A stretch of 16,775 nucleotides of DNA from Treponema sp. UBA1240 (GTDB taxonomy: Bacteria; Spirochaetota; Spirochaetia; Treponematales; Treponemataceae). The notes under the pieces are model-generated. The model was not told the DNA's origin and ran no database searches. It worked only from the letters and a program-made list of their open reading frames with translations. Position numbers and translations under genes: made by a program. Every line of letters starts with the position of its first letter. Position 1 is the first letter of the stretch. The stretch is taken from assembly GCA_002308875.1 (NCBI GenBank), contig DBWK01000063.1, positions 1 to 16,775 of the forward strand, in the 5' to 3' direction. Positions 6,801-14,131 of the stretch are shown here, piece by piece.

Positions 6801-7502
6801 ATGAAAAGAATCAGTATTTTTGCGGTAATGCTCTTTCTGACACTTCTTTATGCTCAAACTAATCCTGCTTTTATAGACATTGGGTTTTCTCCCGACGGTG
6901 CATTTTATTGTTTTGCCGAATACGGCCGAAAAGCTGAAAAAAATTCCGGTCTTAGAGGTTATGCGGAAGTTTATGCTGTTGATGTTGCAAAAAATGAGTT
7001 TATAAACGGCGGCAGGATAAAAACCGCGGCAAGTTTTAAAACAGAAAACAAAAGCGGTTGGGAAGTTTTTAAAACACTGCGCAATGAAAATCCAGATTTC
7101 TTTTCATCAAAAAATTTTCCTCCAAAAACCAATTCCGTTTTATTGTATCAGAGCGGAAAAGACGAAGAAAAAAAACAAATAGAATTCCGTGACTTTGAAC
7201 ATTCTACCGAAGAAAATACAATTCAATACAATGTTAAGCTTGTTGAATACTCGGAAGGCAGTGGAACAGGTATTGCAACCTGCTTTTATCTGCTGGTTGA
7301 GTTAAAAAACGAAAAAAACGAAGTTACAAGAAGACTTGTTGTAGGTAACCCCAAAACAAAGCGGGTAGGTGTAAAAGGTTATGCGCTGAACAGTATTCTG
7401 TCTGATTCAGAAGGAACAAGTCTTGTTTTTGTAATTGAAAAGAAGATTGCCGGAGAAAACGGCGATTCTGTTCAGTATATGGTTGAAACCGTAAAACTAT
7501 AA
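6801..7502 (+). CDS. Predicted secreted protein, DUF2259 family
   Basis: 233 residues. MKRISIFAVMLFLTLLYAQ is a signal peptide ending near residue 18-19, which fixes the start at 6801 although the frame is open further upstream. The mature N-terminus has the DUF2259 hallmark IGFSPDGAFYCFAEYG (residues ~27-42) followed by YAEVYAVDVAKNEF; family members typically read GFSpDG...AFEEYG...YAEiyviD. The rest is beta-rich. The molecular role of DUF2259 is not established, though the FSPDG motif resembles a beta-propeller-like blade start. AAGGAG at 6768-6773 is too far (~27 bases) to serve this ATG. The stop overlaps by 6 bases the end of the converging small gene. Confidence 0.8.
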   Translation: MKRISIFAVMLFLTLLYAQTNPAFIDIGFSPDGAFYCFAEYGRKAEKNSGLRGYAEVYAVDVAKNEFINGGRIKTAASFKTENKSGWEVFKTLRNENPDFFSSKNFPPKTNSVLLYQSGKDEEKKQIEFRDFEHSTEENTIQYNVKLVEYSEGSGTGIATCFYLLVELKNEKNEVTRRLVVGNPKTKRVGVKGYALNSILSDSEGTSLVFVIEKKIAGENGDSVQYMVETVKL

Positions 7503-7895
7503 TATTCGTCTGAAAATCTGAAAAACTGTTCTTCCATCTTCCGTAACGTTCCGCACAAAAACTTCCTTGGGCTCAAGCTCTGTTTCCAGCCATAAAGATT
7601 CCAGCCACAATTCTTCGGCGGCTGTTTTAATGTCATCCGTTGCGGCGTTTCCCTGTACAAAAAGATACTGACCCGCAGGCAGAACTGTTTCATCCGGTTG
7701 TCCTCCGCTTTCAAGAGGAACTGCAAAACCGCAGTCTCGTGGTTCTTTGAGGTAGTCGTTTTTGTTCGGGTCCATGTTGTTTTTCATTACAGCGTTTGTA
7801 TATATTTTAAGTGATTCGTTTTTGTCGGAGTTTTTCGCGGTAAGTGAATAGCGGAGATTTTTGTACAAAGTAAGCTTTTTAATGTCAAATTTCAT
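7497..7895 (-). CDS. Small conserved-looking protein of unknown function, last gene of the nifU operon
   Basis: 132 residues, soluble, no signal peptide. Visible features are a basic N-terminus (KFDIKKLTLYKNLRYSLTAK), a central LPAGQYLFVQG (72-82), an amphipathic Trp-rich helix (EELWLESLWLE, 94-104) and a C-terminal strand (RTVFQIFRR). The order 'PAGxY - helix with W - strand' faintly recalls GyrI-like small-molecule-binding domains; this is a weak guess. The start is 4 bases beyond the stop of the PrsW-like gene with an AGGG at about 7 bases, so it is co-transcribed. The 3' end overlaps the converging DUF2259 gene by 6 bases. Confidence 0.7.
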   Translation of the reverse strand: MKFDIKKLTLYKNLRYSLTAKNSDKNESLKIYTNAVMKNNMDPNKNDYLKEPRDCGFAVPLESGGQPDETVLPAGQYLFVQGNAATDDIKTAAEELWLESLWLETELEPKEVFVRNVTEDGRTVFQIFRRIL

Positions 7896-7899
7896 GGAA

Positions 7900-8550
7900 T
7901 TACCCTACATCAAAAGACTGTGGTTTGTCAAAATACTTTGCTGAATATGAGGCGCATTGAAAGCAAAGAAATACTACGCATACAACTGCAAAAATCATAT
8001 AGTATCCGCCGAGACTGCAAAAAAAGTCGTACAGTCCGTGAACAAGCACTGATAAAAACAGCGGAAGCAGAGTTTTTTTGCCGCTGTCTGCGGTTTTAAA
8101 TGCGAATGATGAAAGACCTGCGCAAAATCCGTGCAGGACTATTGCCATAAAACGTACTGGAATCTGCAAAAGTCCATATTTTAGGTATATGAGTGCTTCC
8201 GCACAGCCTGCCGTAATTCCGCAGACTACCGAAAGTAAAAAAAACGTTTTTTGAGAGAGTTTTGCCGGTTTGAGAAAAAAAAGAAAAACGGCTTTTATTC
8301 CTTCTTCAAGCAGTCCGTTTATAAAAAGACTCAAAAAGAAAAGCGAATATATGTTTTCAGGGTTTTTGGCAAAAAAAGGAAAACTGGTGAACAGGGTTTG
8401 AAAAACCGTTATTGGTAAAAAAACTCCAAACCCTGTTACAACTGCTGTTACAATTTGTGTAAAACGGATTTGCCTGTCAGCAAAAAGAACAATGCCGACT
8501 GAGATAATCAGCGGTATAAAACAGATAAATCCATGAACAAATGCCGGCAT
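7900..8550 (-). CDS. PrsW-like intramembrane metalloprotease (M82 family)
   Basis: 216 residues from the ATG at 8550, almost entirely membrane-embedded. The PrsW-type motifs are in the right order: EExxK (E82, E83, K86 in LLEEGIKAVF), a GxxAxxxE span (G111-E118, GITAGCAEAL), LHGFCAG (H140) and VHGLYDFF (H171, D175). In Bacillus subtilis, PrsW cleaves an anti-sigma factor; related proteins cleave other membrane substrates, and no obvious target gene is nearby. The frame is open upstream through the SlyD gene, but that part is the shadow of the Cys/Gly tail; the ATG at 8550 lies 7 bases after the SlyD stop and has GGAG 12 bases before it. The operon position links it to envelope or metal stress, by inference only. 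Confidence 0.78.
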   Translation of the reverse strand: MPAFVHGFICFIPLIISVGIVLFADRQIRFTQIVTAVVTGFGVFLPITVFQTLFTSFPFFAKNPENIYSLFFLSLFINGLLEEGIKAVFLFFLKPAKLSQKTFFLLSVVCGITAGCAEALIYLKYGLLQIPVRFMAIVLHGFCAGLSSFAFKTADSGKKTLLPLFLSVLVHGLYDFFCSLGGYYMIFAVVCVVFLCFQCASYSAKYFDKPQSFDVG

Positions 8551-8557
8551 TGCGCGG

Positions 8558-9082
8558 TTATGCTCCGCAGCCGCCGCATCCACCCGCAGAGTCGCCTCCA
8601 CATCCGCCGCAACTACCACAACTGCCTCCGCAGCCGCCGCATCCGGTTTGAAGGTCTTCGGGGGTAACTTCCGCCACATCCACCACGGTTACGTCAAAAA
8701 ACAAATCAACGCCTGCAAGCGGGTGATTTGCGTCAACAACAATAGTGTCATCCGTAACGGATTTAACCGTTACAATTTGTCCGGCTCCCGCCTGAAACTG
8801 CATTCCGGGTTCAATCTGTACGTCAGTATCGAACTGTGTACGTGGAACTGAGAGCAGCATTGCTTCCGAATATTCGCCGTAGCCCTCGGCAGCTGGTACC
8901 ATTACGGAAAAAGTATCGCCTTTCTGCTTGCCTGCAAGTTCTTTTTCAAGACCCGGGATAATTGAGTTTGTACCGAATATGAATTTTAACGGAGACTGCC
9001 CGTTTGAGGAATCAATCAGTTCTCCATCTTTATTCTTTAATGTGTAGTCAATGTAAACAACCGTATTGTTTTCAATCTTCAT
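8558..9082 (-). CDS. slyD: SlyD-like FKBP-type peptidyl-prolyl isomerase with a Cys/Gly-rich tail
   Basis: 174 residues. The FKBP core starts at VVYIDYTLKNKDGELIDSS (8-26) and continues with PLKFIFGTNSIIPGLEKEL (31-49) and GYGEY (67-71). The insert-in-flap domain occupies about 75-120, and the SlyD signature DANHPLAG is at 117-124, so this is a SlyD-type chaperone/isomerase rather than a plain FKBP. Residues 147-174 are a tail of Gly with seven Cys (148, 151, 155, 158, 161, 169, 172), forming CxxC pairs, and no His. E. coli SlyD has a His/Cys-rich metal-binding tail used in nickel delivery; an all-Cys tail suggests thiophilic metal binding, by inference. A GGAG site 6 bases before the ATG supports the start. 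It lies between nifU and prsW in a tight operon. Confidence 0.92.
   Translation of the reverse strand: MKIENNTVVYIDYTLKNKDGELIDSSNGQSPLKFIFGTNSIIPGLEKELAGKQKGDTFSVMVPAAEGYGEYSEAMLLSVPRTQFDTDVQIEPGMQFQAGAGQIVTVKSVTDDTIVVDANHPLAGVDLFFDVTVVDVAEVTPEDLQTGCGGCGGSCGSCGGCGGDSAGGCGGCGA
8563..8644 (-). repeat. 19-base direct repeats in the Cys/Gly tail of SlyD
   Basis: Identical 19-base copies at 8563-8581 and 8626-8644, 63 bases (21 codons) apart and in the same frame, both encode GCGGCG. They bracket most of the seven-Cys tail. Recombination or slippage between them would remove 21 residues without breaking the frame. Confidence 0.8.
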
Positions 9083-9093
9083 CAGTTGCTCCG

Positions 9094-9324
9094 TTAAAAT
9101 GCCTGAACAACTTCCGTTACTTCGGGAATAGTGTCTTTAAGATAGCGTTCAACACCCTGTTTAAGAGTCATTGTTGCCATAGGACAGCCGCCGCATGCTC
9201 CTGTGAGCTTTACAAATACTTTTCCGTCCTGGTCAAGAGAGACAAATTCCAAATCGCCGCCGTCCGCCTGAAGTTGCGGGCGCATTGTGTCCAGTGCCTG
9301 TTTTACTTTCTCTTCTAAAGTCAT
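9094..9324 (-). CDS. NifU C-terminal-domain Fe-S scaffold/carrier protein
   Basis: 76 residues, a stand-alone NifU C-terminal (Nfu) domain. It has DTMRPQLQADGGDLEFVSLD (12-31) and the cluster-binding C44-G-G-C47 in GACGGCPMATMTLKQGVE. Nfu proteins hold a [4Fe-4S] cluster between two subunits, one CxxC from each, and hand it to target enzymes. The N-terminal A-type domain of NfuA is absent, as in many small Nfu proteins. AAAGGAG lies 7 bases before the ATG. It is the first gene of the operon with slyD (11-base gap), the PrsW-like gene and the small unknown gene, transcribed from a promoter in the 148-base divergent region shared with the M16 protease. Confidence 0.93.
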   Translation of the reverse strand: MTLEEKVKQALDTMRPQLQADGGDLEFVSLDQDGKVFVKLTGACGGCPMATMTLKQGVERYLKDTIPEVTEVVQAF

Positions 9325-9346
9325 ATATATCTCCTTTTAATTACTG

Positions 9347-9383
9347 GTATAAATATACTGTTAAACCGCTAGTATAAATATAC
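9347..9383. promoter_or_regulatory. Paired operator-like repeats before nifU
   Basis: Two identical 12-base near-palindromes GTATAAATATAC at 9347-9358 and 9372-9383, 25 bases apart (start to start). The upstream copy covers the -10 of the nifU promoter; the other lies in the 5' leader, about 12-23 bases after the expected start. Paired identical sites at this position suggest repressor binding. Confidence 0.5.
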
Positions 9384-9404
9384 ATCTATTTGCCAATTGG
9401 TCAA
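9377..9404 (-). promoter_or_regulatory. Promoter of the nifU-slyD-prsW operon
   Basis: On the minus strand: -35 TTGACC (9399-9404), 16-base spacer, -10 TATATT (9377-9382). Expected start near 9370, giving a leader of about 46 bases that carries a strong AAAGGAG ribosome-binding site. This is a conventional layout, unlike the short-leader promoters elsewhere in the window. Confidence 0.55.
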
Positions 9405-9424
9405 TGACATTAAGCTCAAAAATG

Positions 9425-9445
9425 TGTATACTTATAATGTATACA
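9425..9445 (+). promoter_or_regulatory. -10 box of the M16 protease gene enclosed in a 7-7-7 palindrome
   Basis: A consensus -10 TATAAT (9433-9438) sits in the 7-base centre of a perfect inverted repeat with arms TGTATAC (9425-9431) and GTATACA (9439-9445). No good -35 is seen (best TTAAGC at 9410 with a 17-base spacer), so transcription may need an activator or be weak. Half-sites share GTATA with the repeats before nifU. Confidence 0.5.
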
Positions 9446-9472
9446 AAAATCGAAACACAAAAGGAAAACAAA

Positions 9473-12463
9473 ATGAAAAACCATTTCTTAAAATTTATTA
9501 TTATCAGTTTATTGTTTTTAACGCTTTCTTTCTGTTTTTTTTCATGTCAGACTTCGGGCAGTGCACAGACAGCTCCTGTCGTAAAAGTAACGGATACAGA
9601 TTTTTCCGCGCTTGGTTACAGGCTCATTGAAACAAAAAGATTGGAAATGGTTCAGGGTACTGCATTCATTCTGGAACACATCAAAAGCGGTGCGCTAATC
9701 CAGTATGTGGCAAACGATGACAAAAATCTCTCATTCTGTGTAACAGTCAGTACTCCACCAGAACAGAACAACGGCGCAAACCATATTCTTGAACACATGA
9801 CGCTGGCTGCCACCAAAAAATATCCGGGCAAAGAAGTGTTTGAAGGAATTTCCAACACAACGCTGAATACCTATATGAATGCGTCAACTTATTCCAGTTA
9901 CATTCAGTTTCCTTTTTCATCAACTGATGAACGGCAGTTTACAAAACTTGCTGATTATTATCTTTCCGCCGTTTATGAACCTGATTTGAACAATATGGTT
10001 TTTAAGCGTGAAGGTTGGCGGTATGAACTTGAAAATGAATCTTCTCCTCTTACAATAAACGGAATTGTGTACAATGAAATGAAGGGTGCCAATTCCAACA
10101 TTTTACGCGCGCTTTCAACAGCAGTCCGCGAAACTCTTTTTCCTGATACGGTTATAAAAAATGATTCGGGCGGAAAGACGGAAACGATTCCGAGCTTGTC
10201 GCTTGAACAGCTTCAGGTTTACCACGACAAGTATTTTGTTCCTTCAAATTCGATTATAAGTGTGTACGGCGACCTTGATATAAAGCCTTTCCTGCGTCTT
10301 TTGGATTCTGAATGGCTTTCAAAATACGAAAAAACAATTCCTCTTGTAGCGATTGAAGCACAAAAGCCTTTTGAAAAAGCAAAGTCCGTTTACCGCTATT
10401 TTCCTGTTACGGCAGGAACAAAAACCACAAAAGCGGCGGTAATTTCCAAAGGTTATGCAATAAGCGGCATAGAAGAAAAGGATATTCCCGCACTGCTTCT
10501 CGCCATCAACATACTTAATAATACTAATTCCAGTCTGATGCAGCGGCTTAAAGCAAGTGGCATTGCCGATTCTTATTTTATCAATCTTAATATATCAACG
10601 CGTCAGCCTCAGTTTGAAGTTATAGCTCAGAACGTTGATCCCGCAAGGGCAGGTACTTTTGAAAAATATGTTACGGATTCGTTTAAGTCCGTTGCTAATT
10701 CAGGCATTGAGCAGATGTTGTTTGAATCCATCAAATCCAATTATTATGCAAATGCTTTGCTCGCCAGAGAAAATACTTCAATAGGTCTTGAGCTTTTGAG
10801 AAGTATGGCGGAAGGTGAACTTGCAATACAATCGCCGTACGCTTTTGCTACCGCAAGCTATGATGTTCAGAATGTGACTGAGCAGGATGTAAGAAGGGTT
10901 GTTGACAAATATCTTGTAAAAAACAACCACTCCGTGCTTGCAATCATGGAACCAAAAGCAGGTCTTGCGGAAGAACAGGAACAGGCTGAACTGAAACGAC
11001 TTGAAAATTACAAAAAATCTCTTTCAAAGCAGGGAATCCAAAAACTTGTTTCAGAAACTGCCGCTTTTAAAAGGTGGCTTTCTGATCCGGACGAAATCGG
11101 TGATGAAAGTGTAAGCAAAATGCATGTTCTTGAACCCGATAATCTTACGAATACTTTGGACAAAGTGAACGTTTATGATTCCAAAAAGAACGGATTCAGA
11201 AGCCTGCATGTGAATGTTACGGGTTCAGCTGTTCAGACCGGAATAATACTGAATTTGTCGCACCTTTCGCCTGAGGAACTGCAGTATGCGGATTTGTACC
11301 TTTCGCTTTTAGGAAAACTGCCTGCTGGTTCAATGAGCGAGGAAGAAGTTGACTACAAGCTGAGCAAACTGGTTTTGAAGGTAGATTCTGCAGTAGAGCC
11401 TTTTTATACTGACGACACATATACAAATTCTTATCCTGTAATGGGATTGCGCTGGTATGCGGAGCCCGCTCTTGCCGAAGAAGCTGAAAAGCTTATGAGA
11501 ACAATTCTTTTCAGTTCAATTCTTGAACCGAACAAACTGAAGGTTCTTATTGCTATGGAAAAAGGCAATGCGGATTATCAGATTCAAAGTAATGCAGTTG
11601 TGTATGCGCTCAGACGGGCTCTTGCCGCGTCAAATCCGGCACATTCGCTTTCTGACTGGCTTTCGGGTGTTCCAAGTTACAGATTTATTCAGCAGGTTTA
11701 CAAGGATGTTAATGAGAACGCTGCCGCTGTAATTGAAAAGCTCATTGATGCAAGAGACCGGATGCTTGTTGCTTCTGATCCTGTGGTTATAACGACAGGC
11801 AACCGTAAAATTGCCGGTGAGTCGGGACAGTTCATAATAAACAAGCTGGCGGCTTTCACTGAGCCTGTGCAGAAAACATACACACAGATAAAACAACCTG
11901 CAGCAAAAGAAGCTTTTATAATCAATGATTCGGTAAATTATACCGTTGCCGTACAGGAATTTGACAAAAGTGACAGAATAGCCTTTTCAATCACTTCCGA
12001 TATACTTTCAAACGAATACTATACGCCCAAAATCCGTTTGGAGGGCGGAGCGTACGGCGGTTATTCCGCAATTACGGGAAACACTTTTTGTGCATACAGC
12101 TTCAGGGATCCTTCGCTTGATAAGACAATCCGCACATTCAGAACTGTTTCAAATGCTTTGCCATCTCTCGCACTTACGCAGGAAAAAATAAACCCGTATA
12201 TAATTTCACGCTACGGAATCCTTACCGCGCCGCGCGGTGTGTATTCAAAAGCGTATTCGGATGCTGTGGAATATTTGCACGGAATCACCAAAGCCATGCG
12301 TTATGACGATATTGAAAAGCTCAAGTCGATTACCACCGCTGATGTAAGCGATATAATCAGCCGGATAAAATGTGATGACCAGTATACAGTTTTTGGTTCC
12401 AAAAGCGCACTTACCGGAAGTTCGCTCAAGTTTGATTCGATTGTAGATTTGGTAAATGAATAA
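9473..12463 (+). CDS. M16C-family (insulinase/presequence-protease-like) zinc metalloprotease, predicted lipoprotein
   Basis: 996 residues from the ATG at 9473 (AAGGA 8 bases upstream). The N-terminus MKNHFLKFIIISLLFLTLSFCFFSC is a signal peptide with a relaxed spirochete-type lipobox; C25 is the likely lipidated residue. The inverted zinc motif HxxEH is intact at H104-I-L-E107-H108, and the third ligand is E202 in GIVYNEMKG, 94 residues later as in M16C enzymes such as PreP/falcilysin. The enzyme should therefore be active. The second, inactive half folds against it to form a closed chamber for unfolded peptides. It probably clears peptides in the periplasm or at the envelope. The frame is open 69 bases further upstream, but those starts lie in the promoter. 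Its 3' end overlaps rsmG by 8 bases. Confidence 0.93.
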   Translation: MKNHFLKFIIISLLFLTLSFCFFSCQTSGSAQTAPVVKVTDTDFSALGYRLIETKRLEMVQGTAFILEHIKSGALIQYVANDDKNLSFCVTVSTPPEQNNGANHILEHMTLAATKKYPGKEVFEGISNTTLNTYMNASTYSSYIQFPFSSTDERQFTKLADYYLSAVYEPDLNNMVFKREGWRYELENESSPLTINGIVYNEMKGANSNILRALSTAVRETLFPDTVIKNDSGGKTETIPSLSLEQLQVYHDKYFVPSNSIISVYGDLDIKPFLRLLDSEWLSKYEKTIPLVAIEAQKPFEKAKSVYRYFPVTAGTKTTKAAVISKGYAISGIEEKDIPALLLAINILNNTNSSLMQRLKASGIADSYFINLNISTRQPQFEVIAQNVDPARAGTFEKYVTDSFKSVANSGIEQMLFESIKSNYYANALLARENTSIGLELLRSMAEGELAIQSPYAFATASYDVQNVTEQDVRRVVDKYLVKNNHSVLAIMEPKAGLAEEQEQAELKRLENYKKSLSKQGIQKLVSETAAFKRWLSDPDEIGDESVSKMHVLEPDNLTNTLDKVNVYDSKKNGFRSLHVNVTGSAVQTGIILNLSHLSPEELQYADLYLSLLGKLPAGSMSEEEVDYKLSKLVLKVDSAVEPFYTDDTYTNSYPVMGLRWYAEPALAEEAEKLMRTILFSSILEPNKLKVLIAMEKGNADYQIQSNAVVYALRRALAASNPAHSLSDWLSGVPSYRFIQQVYKDVNENAAAVIEKLIDARDRMLVASDPVVITTGNRKIAGESGQFIINKLAAFTEPVQKTYTQIKQPAAKEAFIINDSVNYTVAVQEFDKSDRIAFSITSDILSNEYYTPKIRLEGGAYGGYSAITGNTFCAYSFRDPSLDKTIRTFRTVSNALPSLALTQEKINPYIISRYGILTAPRGVYSKAYSDAVEYLHGITKAMRYDDIEKLKSITTADVSDIISRIKCDDQYTVFGSKSALTGSSLKFDSIVDLVNE

Positions 12464-13115
12464 CGGTTCTGATTTTGATTGTGCCAGGCTCCTGTGTGAG
12501 CTTGGTGTTGACGAAGGCTGTCTCCCGCTTTTGCAACGATACACAAAGGAACTGTTCCTGTTTAACAGCGCCTATAATATGGTAAACGCTGAAAGCGAAC
12601 AGGAAATTATGCTGAAACACGTTTTTGACAGCCTTTCAGCCGTGCCGGTTTTGCAGCGGCTGTTCCTGTCCGCGTCCGTTACAAAGGTTGCGGACGTAGG
12701 CTCCGGCGGCGGGCTTCCTGGAATTCCGCTTGCTGTCGCTTTTCCCGATATAAGTTTTACGCTCATAGAACGCATGAGCAAACGTTGCGCATTTCTCGAA
12801 AACTGTATTCTTGTGCTTGGTTTAAAGAATGCTACGGTTCTTAATTGCGAGGCTGAAAAAGCACCGCAGGAAGCTTTTGATGCGGCGGTGTTCCGTGCTT
12901 TTCGTCCGCTGGATAAACCGATGGTGCAAACCCTTTTACGCCTGATAAAACCGGAAGGTTTTCTTGCGGCGTACAAAGCAAAAAAATCAAAGATTGAAGC
13001 TGAAATGAAAGGTATTGAACAAAGTATCAGTAGTTGGGAATGTGAAAAACTACGGTCTGACTTTTTGGACGACTCGGAAGAACACGAAAGGCATTTAGTT
13101 GTAATAAAAAAATAA
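12456..13115 (+). CDS. rsmG: 16S rRNA (guanine-527-N7) methyltransferase RsmG
   Basis: 219 residues. The SAM-binding motif I is DVGSGGGLPGIPLA (80-93) with E105 (TLIERMSKR) as the following acidic residue. The N-terminal FNSAYNMVN (36-44) corresponds to the family's WNxxxNLT, and KHVFDSL (54-60) to its H-x-x-DSL. FRAF (146-149) is the equivalent of the family's SRA segment, and RHLVVIKK closes the protein. RsmG methylates N7 of G527 in 16S rRNA using SAM; loss gives low-level streptomycin resistance in many bacteria. The ATG lies within the last codons of the protease gene (8-base overlap) without its own ribosome-binding site, so translation is coupled. Confidence 0.96.
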   Translation: MNNGSDFDCARLLCELGVDEGCLPLLQRYTKELFLFNSAYNMVNAESEQEIMLKHVFDSLSAVPVLQRLFLSASVTKVADVGSGGGLPGIPLAVAFPDISFTLIERMSKRCAFLENCILVLGLKNATVLNCEAEKAPQEAFDAAVFRAFRPLDKPMVQTLLRLIKPEGFLAAYKAKKSKIEAEMKGIEQSISSWECEKLRSDFLDDSEEHERHLVVIKK

Positions 13116-13116
13116 C

Positions 13117-13139
13117 AAAAAAGCAGCCCTCAGGCTGCT
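13117..13139 (-). terminator. Hairpin terminator between convergent rsmG and the DUF4197 gene
   Basis: Inverted repeat AGCAGCC (13122-13128), loop CTCA, GGCTGCT (13133-13139). Read on the minus strand it is followed by a run of T (complement of A at 13117-13122), a strong terminator for the DUF4197 gene whose stop is 7 bases away. On the plus strand the tail TCTTTGTTT is weaker but may end rsmG transcripts too. Confidence 0.8.
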
Positions 13140-13145
13140 CTTTGT

Positions 13146-14060
13146 TTATCTTGAGCTGAAAACTTTTTTGATGTTTTCGGAAGCATATCCGCGTGGATTA
13201 GATCTGATTTTGCCTTCTTCTTCCGCCATTTTGAGGAATATGGCTTCAAGGGCTTTTTCTGTTGTGTATTGTGAAAGATCCGAAGTGGCTTCGTCTTGCA
13301 TTTCGTCGTCTTTGCCGAAAATGTTGCCTATTTTGTTAAAGAAAGAGCCAGTTTTGTTATAAGTGTTTATAACTTTTTTCCAAGCTTCGTCAGCGGACAT
13401 TTTGCCTACAAGCGGCTCTGAAAGAGCTTTTGAAATTTTAGGTGAATAAAGTTCCATAATCTGTTCATGCGCTTTTTCCTTAAGGTACTTTGTTGCCGCA
13501 TCTTTTCCGCCGGTAACGATTGCAACTCCGTCACGAATATTCAAATCGCTGATTGCAAATTTAAGCATTGGCAGAACATCCTGTGCTGTTGTTTCTGCAG
13601 CTCTGTTAATGCGGAGAACAACATCATTCAGCAGTGATTTTCCACCCGGAGCCTTGCGGACTGTTTCAGTAACTTCTGCCGCATCAGCCGGCAGATCAAT
13701 AAAATACAAGGGGTTTTTATAATACGCATCCTGCTTTGCAAGAGTTTCGGTTGCGGTAATTGCGCATTCAAGAAGAATATCTTTTATTGCCAGAATTGCA
13801 TCATCGTTTGTATAATTTGTTGAATAGTAAGAACTTGCAGAGGTAGAGGATGTCGTTGTTGATGACGCTGATGTATTTTGACCGGATTCTGCCGGTGATT
13901 CTTCTATGATTATTACCTTATTCTGTGAGTCGGTAGGAGTAGAAGGAACATTGCCTCCTCTGTTCTGGATGACTTCTTTCAAGCCGAAAGAGAATGTGCA
14001 GCATAGTGCAAAACAAAAAAAGCAGAAAAATGCGATAAATCGTTTGTTAATTCTTTTCAT
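13146..14060 (-). CDS. Exported DUF4197-family protein
   Basis: 304 residues. MKRINKRFIAFFCFFCFALCCTFSFG is a signal peptide, probably cut after G26; a lipoprotein reading at C20/C21 is less likely. Residues ~35-83 are a Ser/Thr-rich linker (SASSTTTSSTSASS). The DUF4197 domain follows, about 87-260: AIKDILLECAITATETLAK, IDLPADAAEVTETVRKAPGG, INRAAETTAQDVLPMLKFAI, DLNIRDGVAIVTGGKDAATKYL and W-KKVINTYN. DUF4197 is a periplasmic helical family of unknown function. The C-terminal ~45 residues (TTEKALEAIFLKMAEEEGKIRSNP) complete the domain. There is no convincing ribosome-binding site, and the promoter -10 ends 7 bases before the ATG. Confidence 0.85.
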   Translation of the reverse strand: MKRINKRFIAFFCFFCFALCCTFSFGLKEVIQNRGGNVPSTPTDSQNKVIIIEESPAESGQNTSASSTTTSSTSASSYYSTNYTNDDAILAIKDILLECAITATETLAKQDAYYKNPLYFIDLPADAAEVTETVRKAPGGKSLLNDVVLRINRAAETTAQDVLPMLKFAISDLNIRDGVAIVTGGKDAATKYLKEKAHEQIMELYSPKISKALSEPLVGKMSADEAWKKVINTYNKTGSFFNKIGNIFGKDDEMQDEATSDLSQYTTEKALEAIFLKMAEEEGKIRSNPRGYASENIKKVFSSR

Positions 14061-14067
14061 AGCCTGT

Positions 14068-14096
14068 ATATTACTACAGTTTTTTTAACTCTTCAA
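14068..14096 (-). promoter_or_regulatory. Promoter of the DUF4197 gene, placed for a leaderless mRNA
   Basis: On the minus strand: -35 TTGAAG (14091-14096), 17-base spacer, -10 TAATAT (14068-14073), 7 bases before the ATG at 14060. The expected +1 coincides with the start codon. Confidence 0.5.
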
Positions 14097-14131
14097 TATG
14101 CAAAAATCGAAAAATAGTGTACTCTCTGATT

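Noticed and set aside
8551..8679. N-terminal extension of the PrsW-like frame into the SlyD gene (Ala/Val-rich)
   Set aside because: This part is a frame-shifted reading of the Cys/Gly tail codons; the ATG at 8550 sits just after the SlyD stop and begins the conserved membrane protein.
9404..9472. Upstream start for the M16 protease
   Set aside because: These codons lie across the promoter and palindrome; the ATG at 9473 has a good AAGGA site and begins a proper lipoprotein signal peptide.
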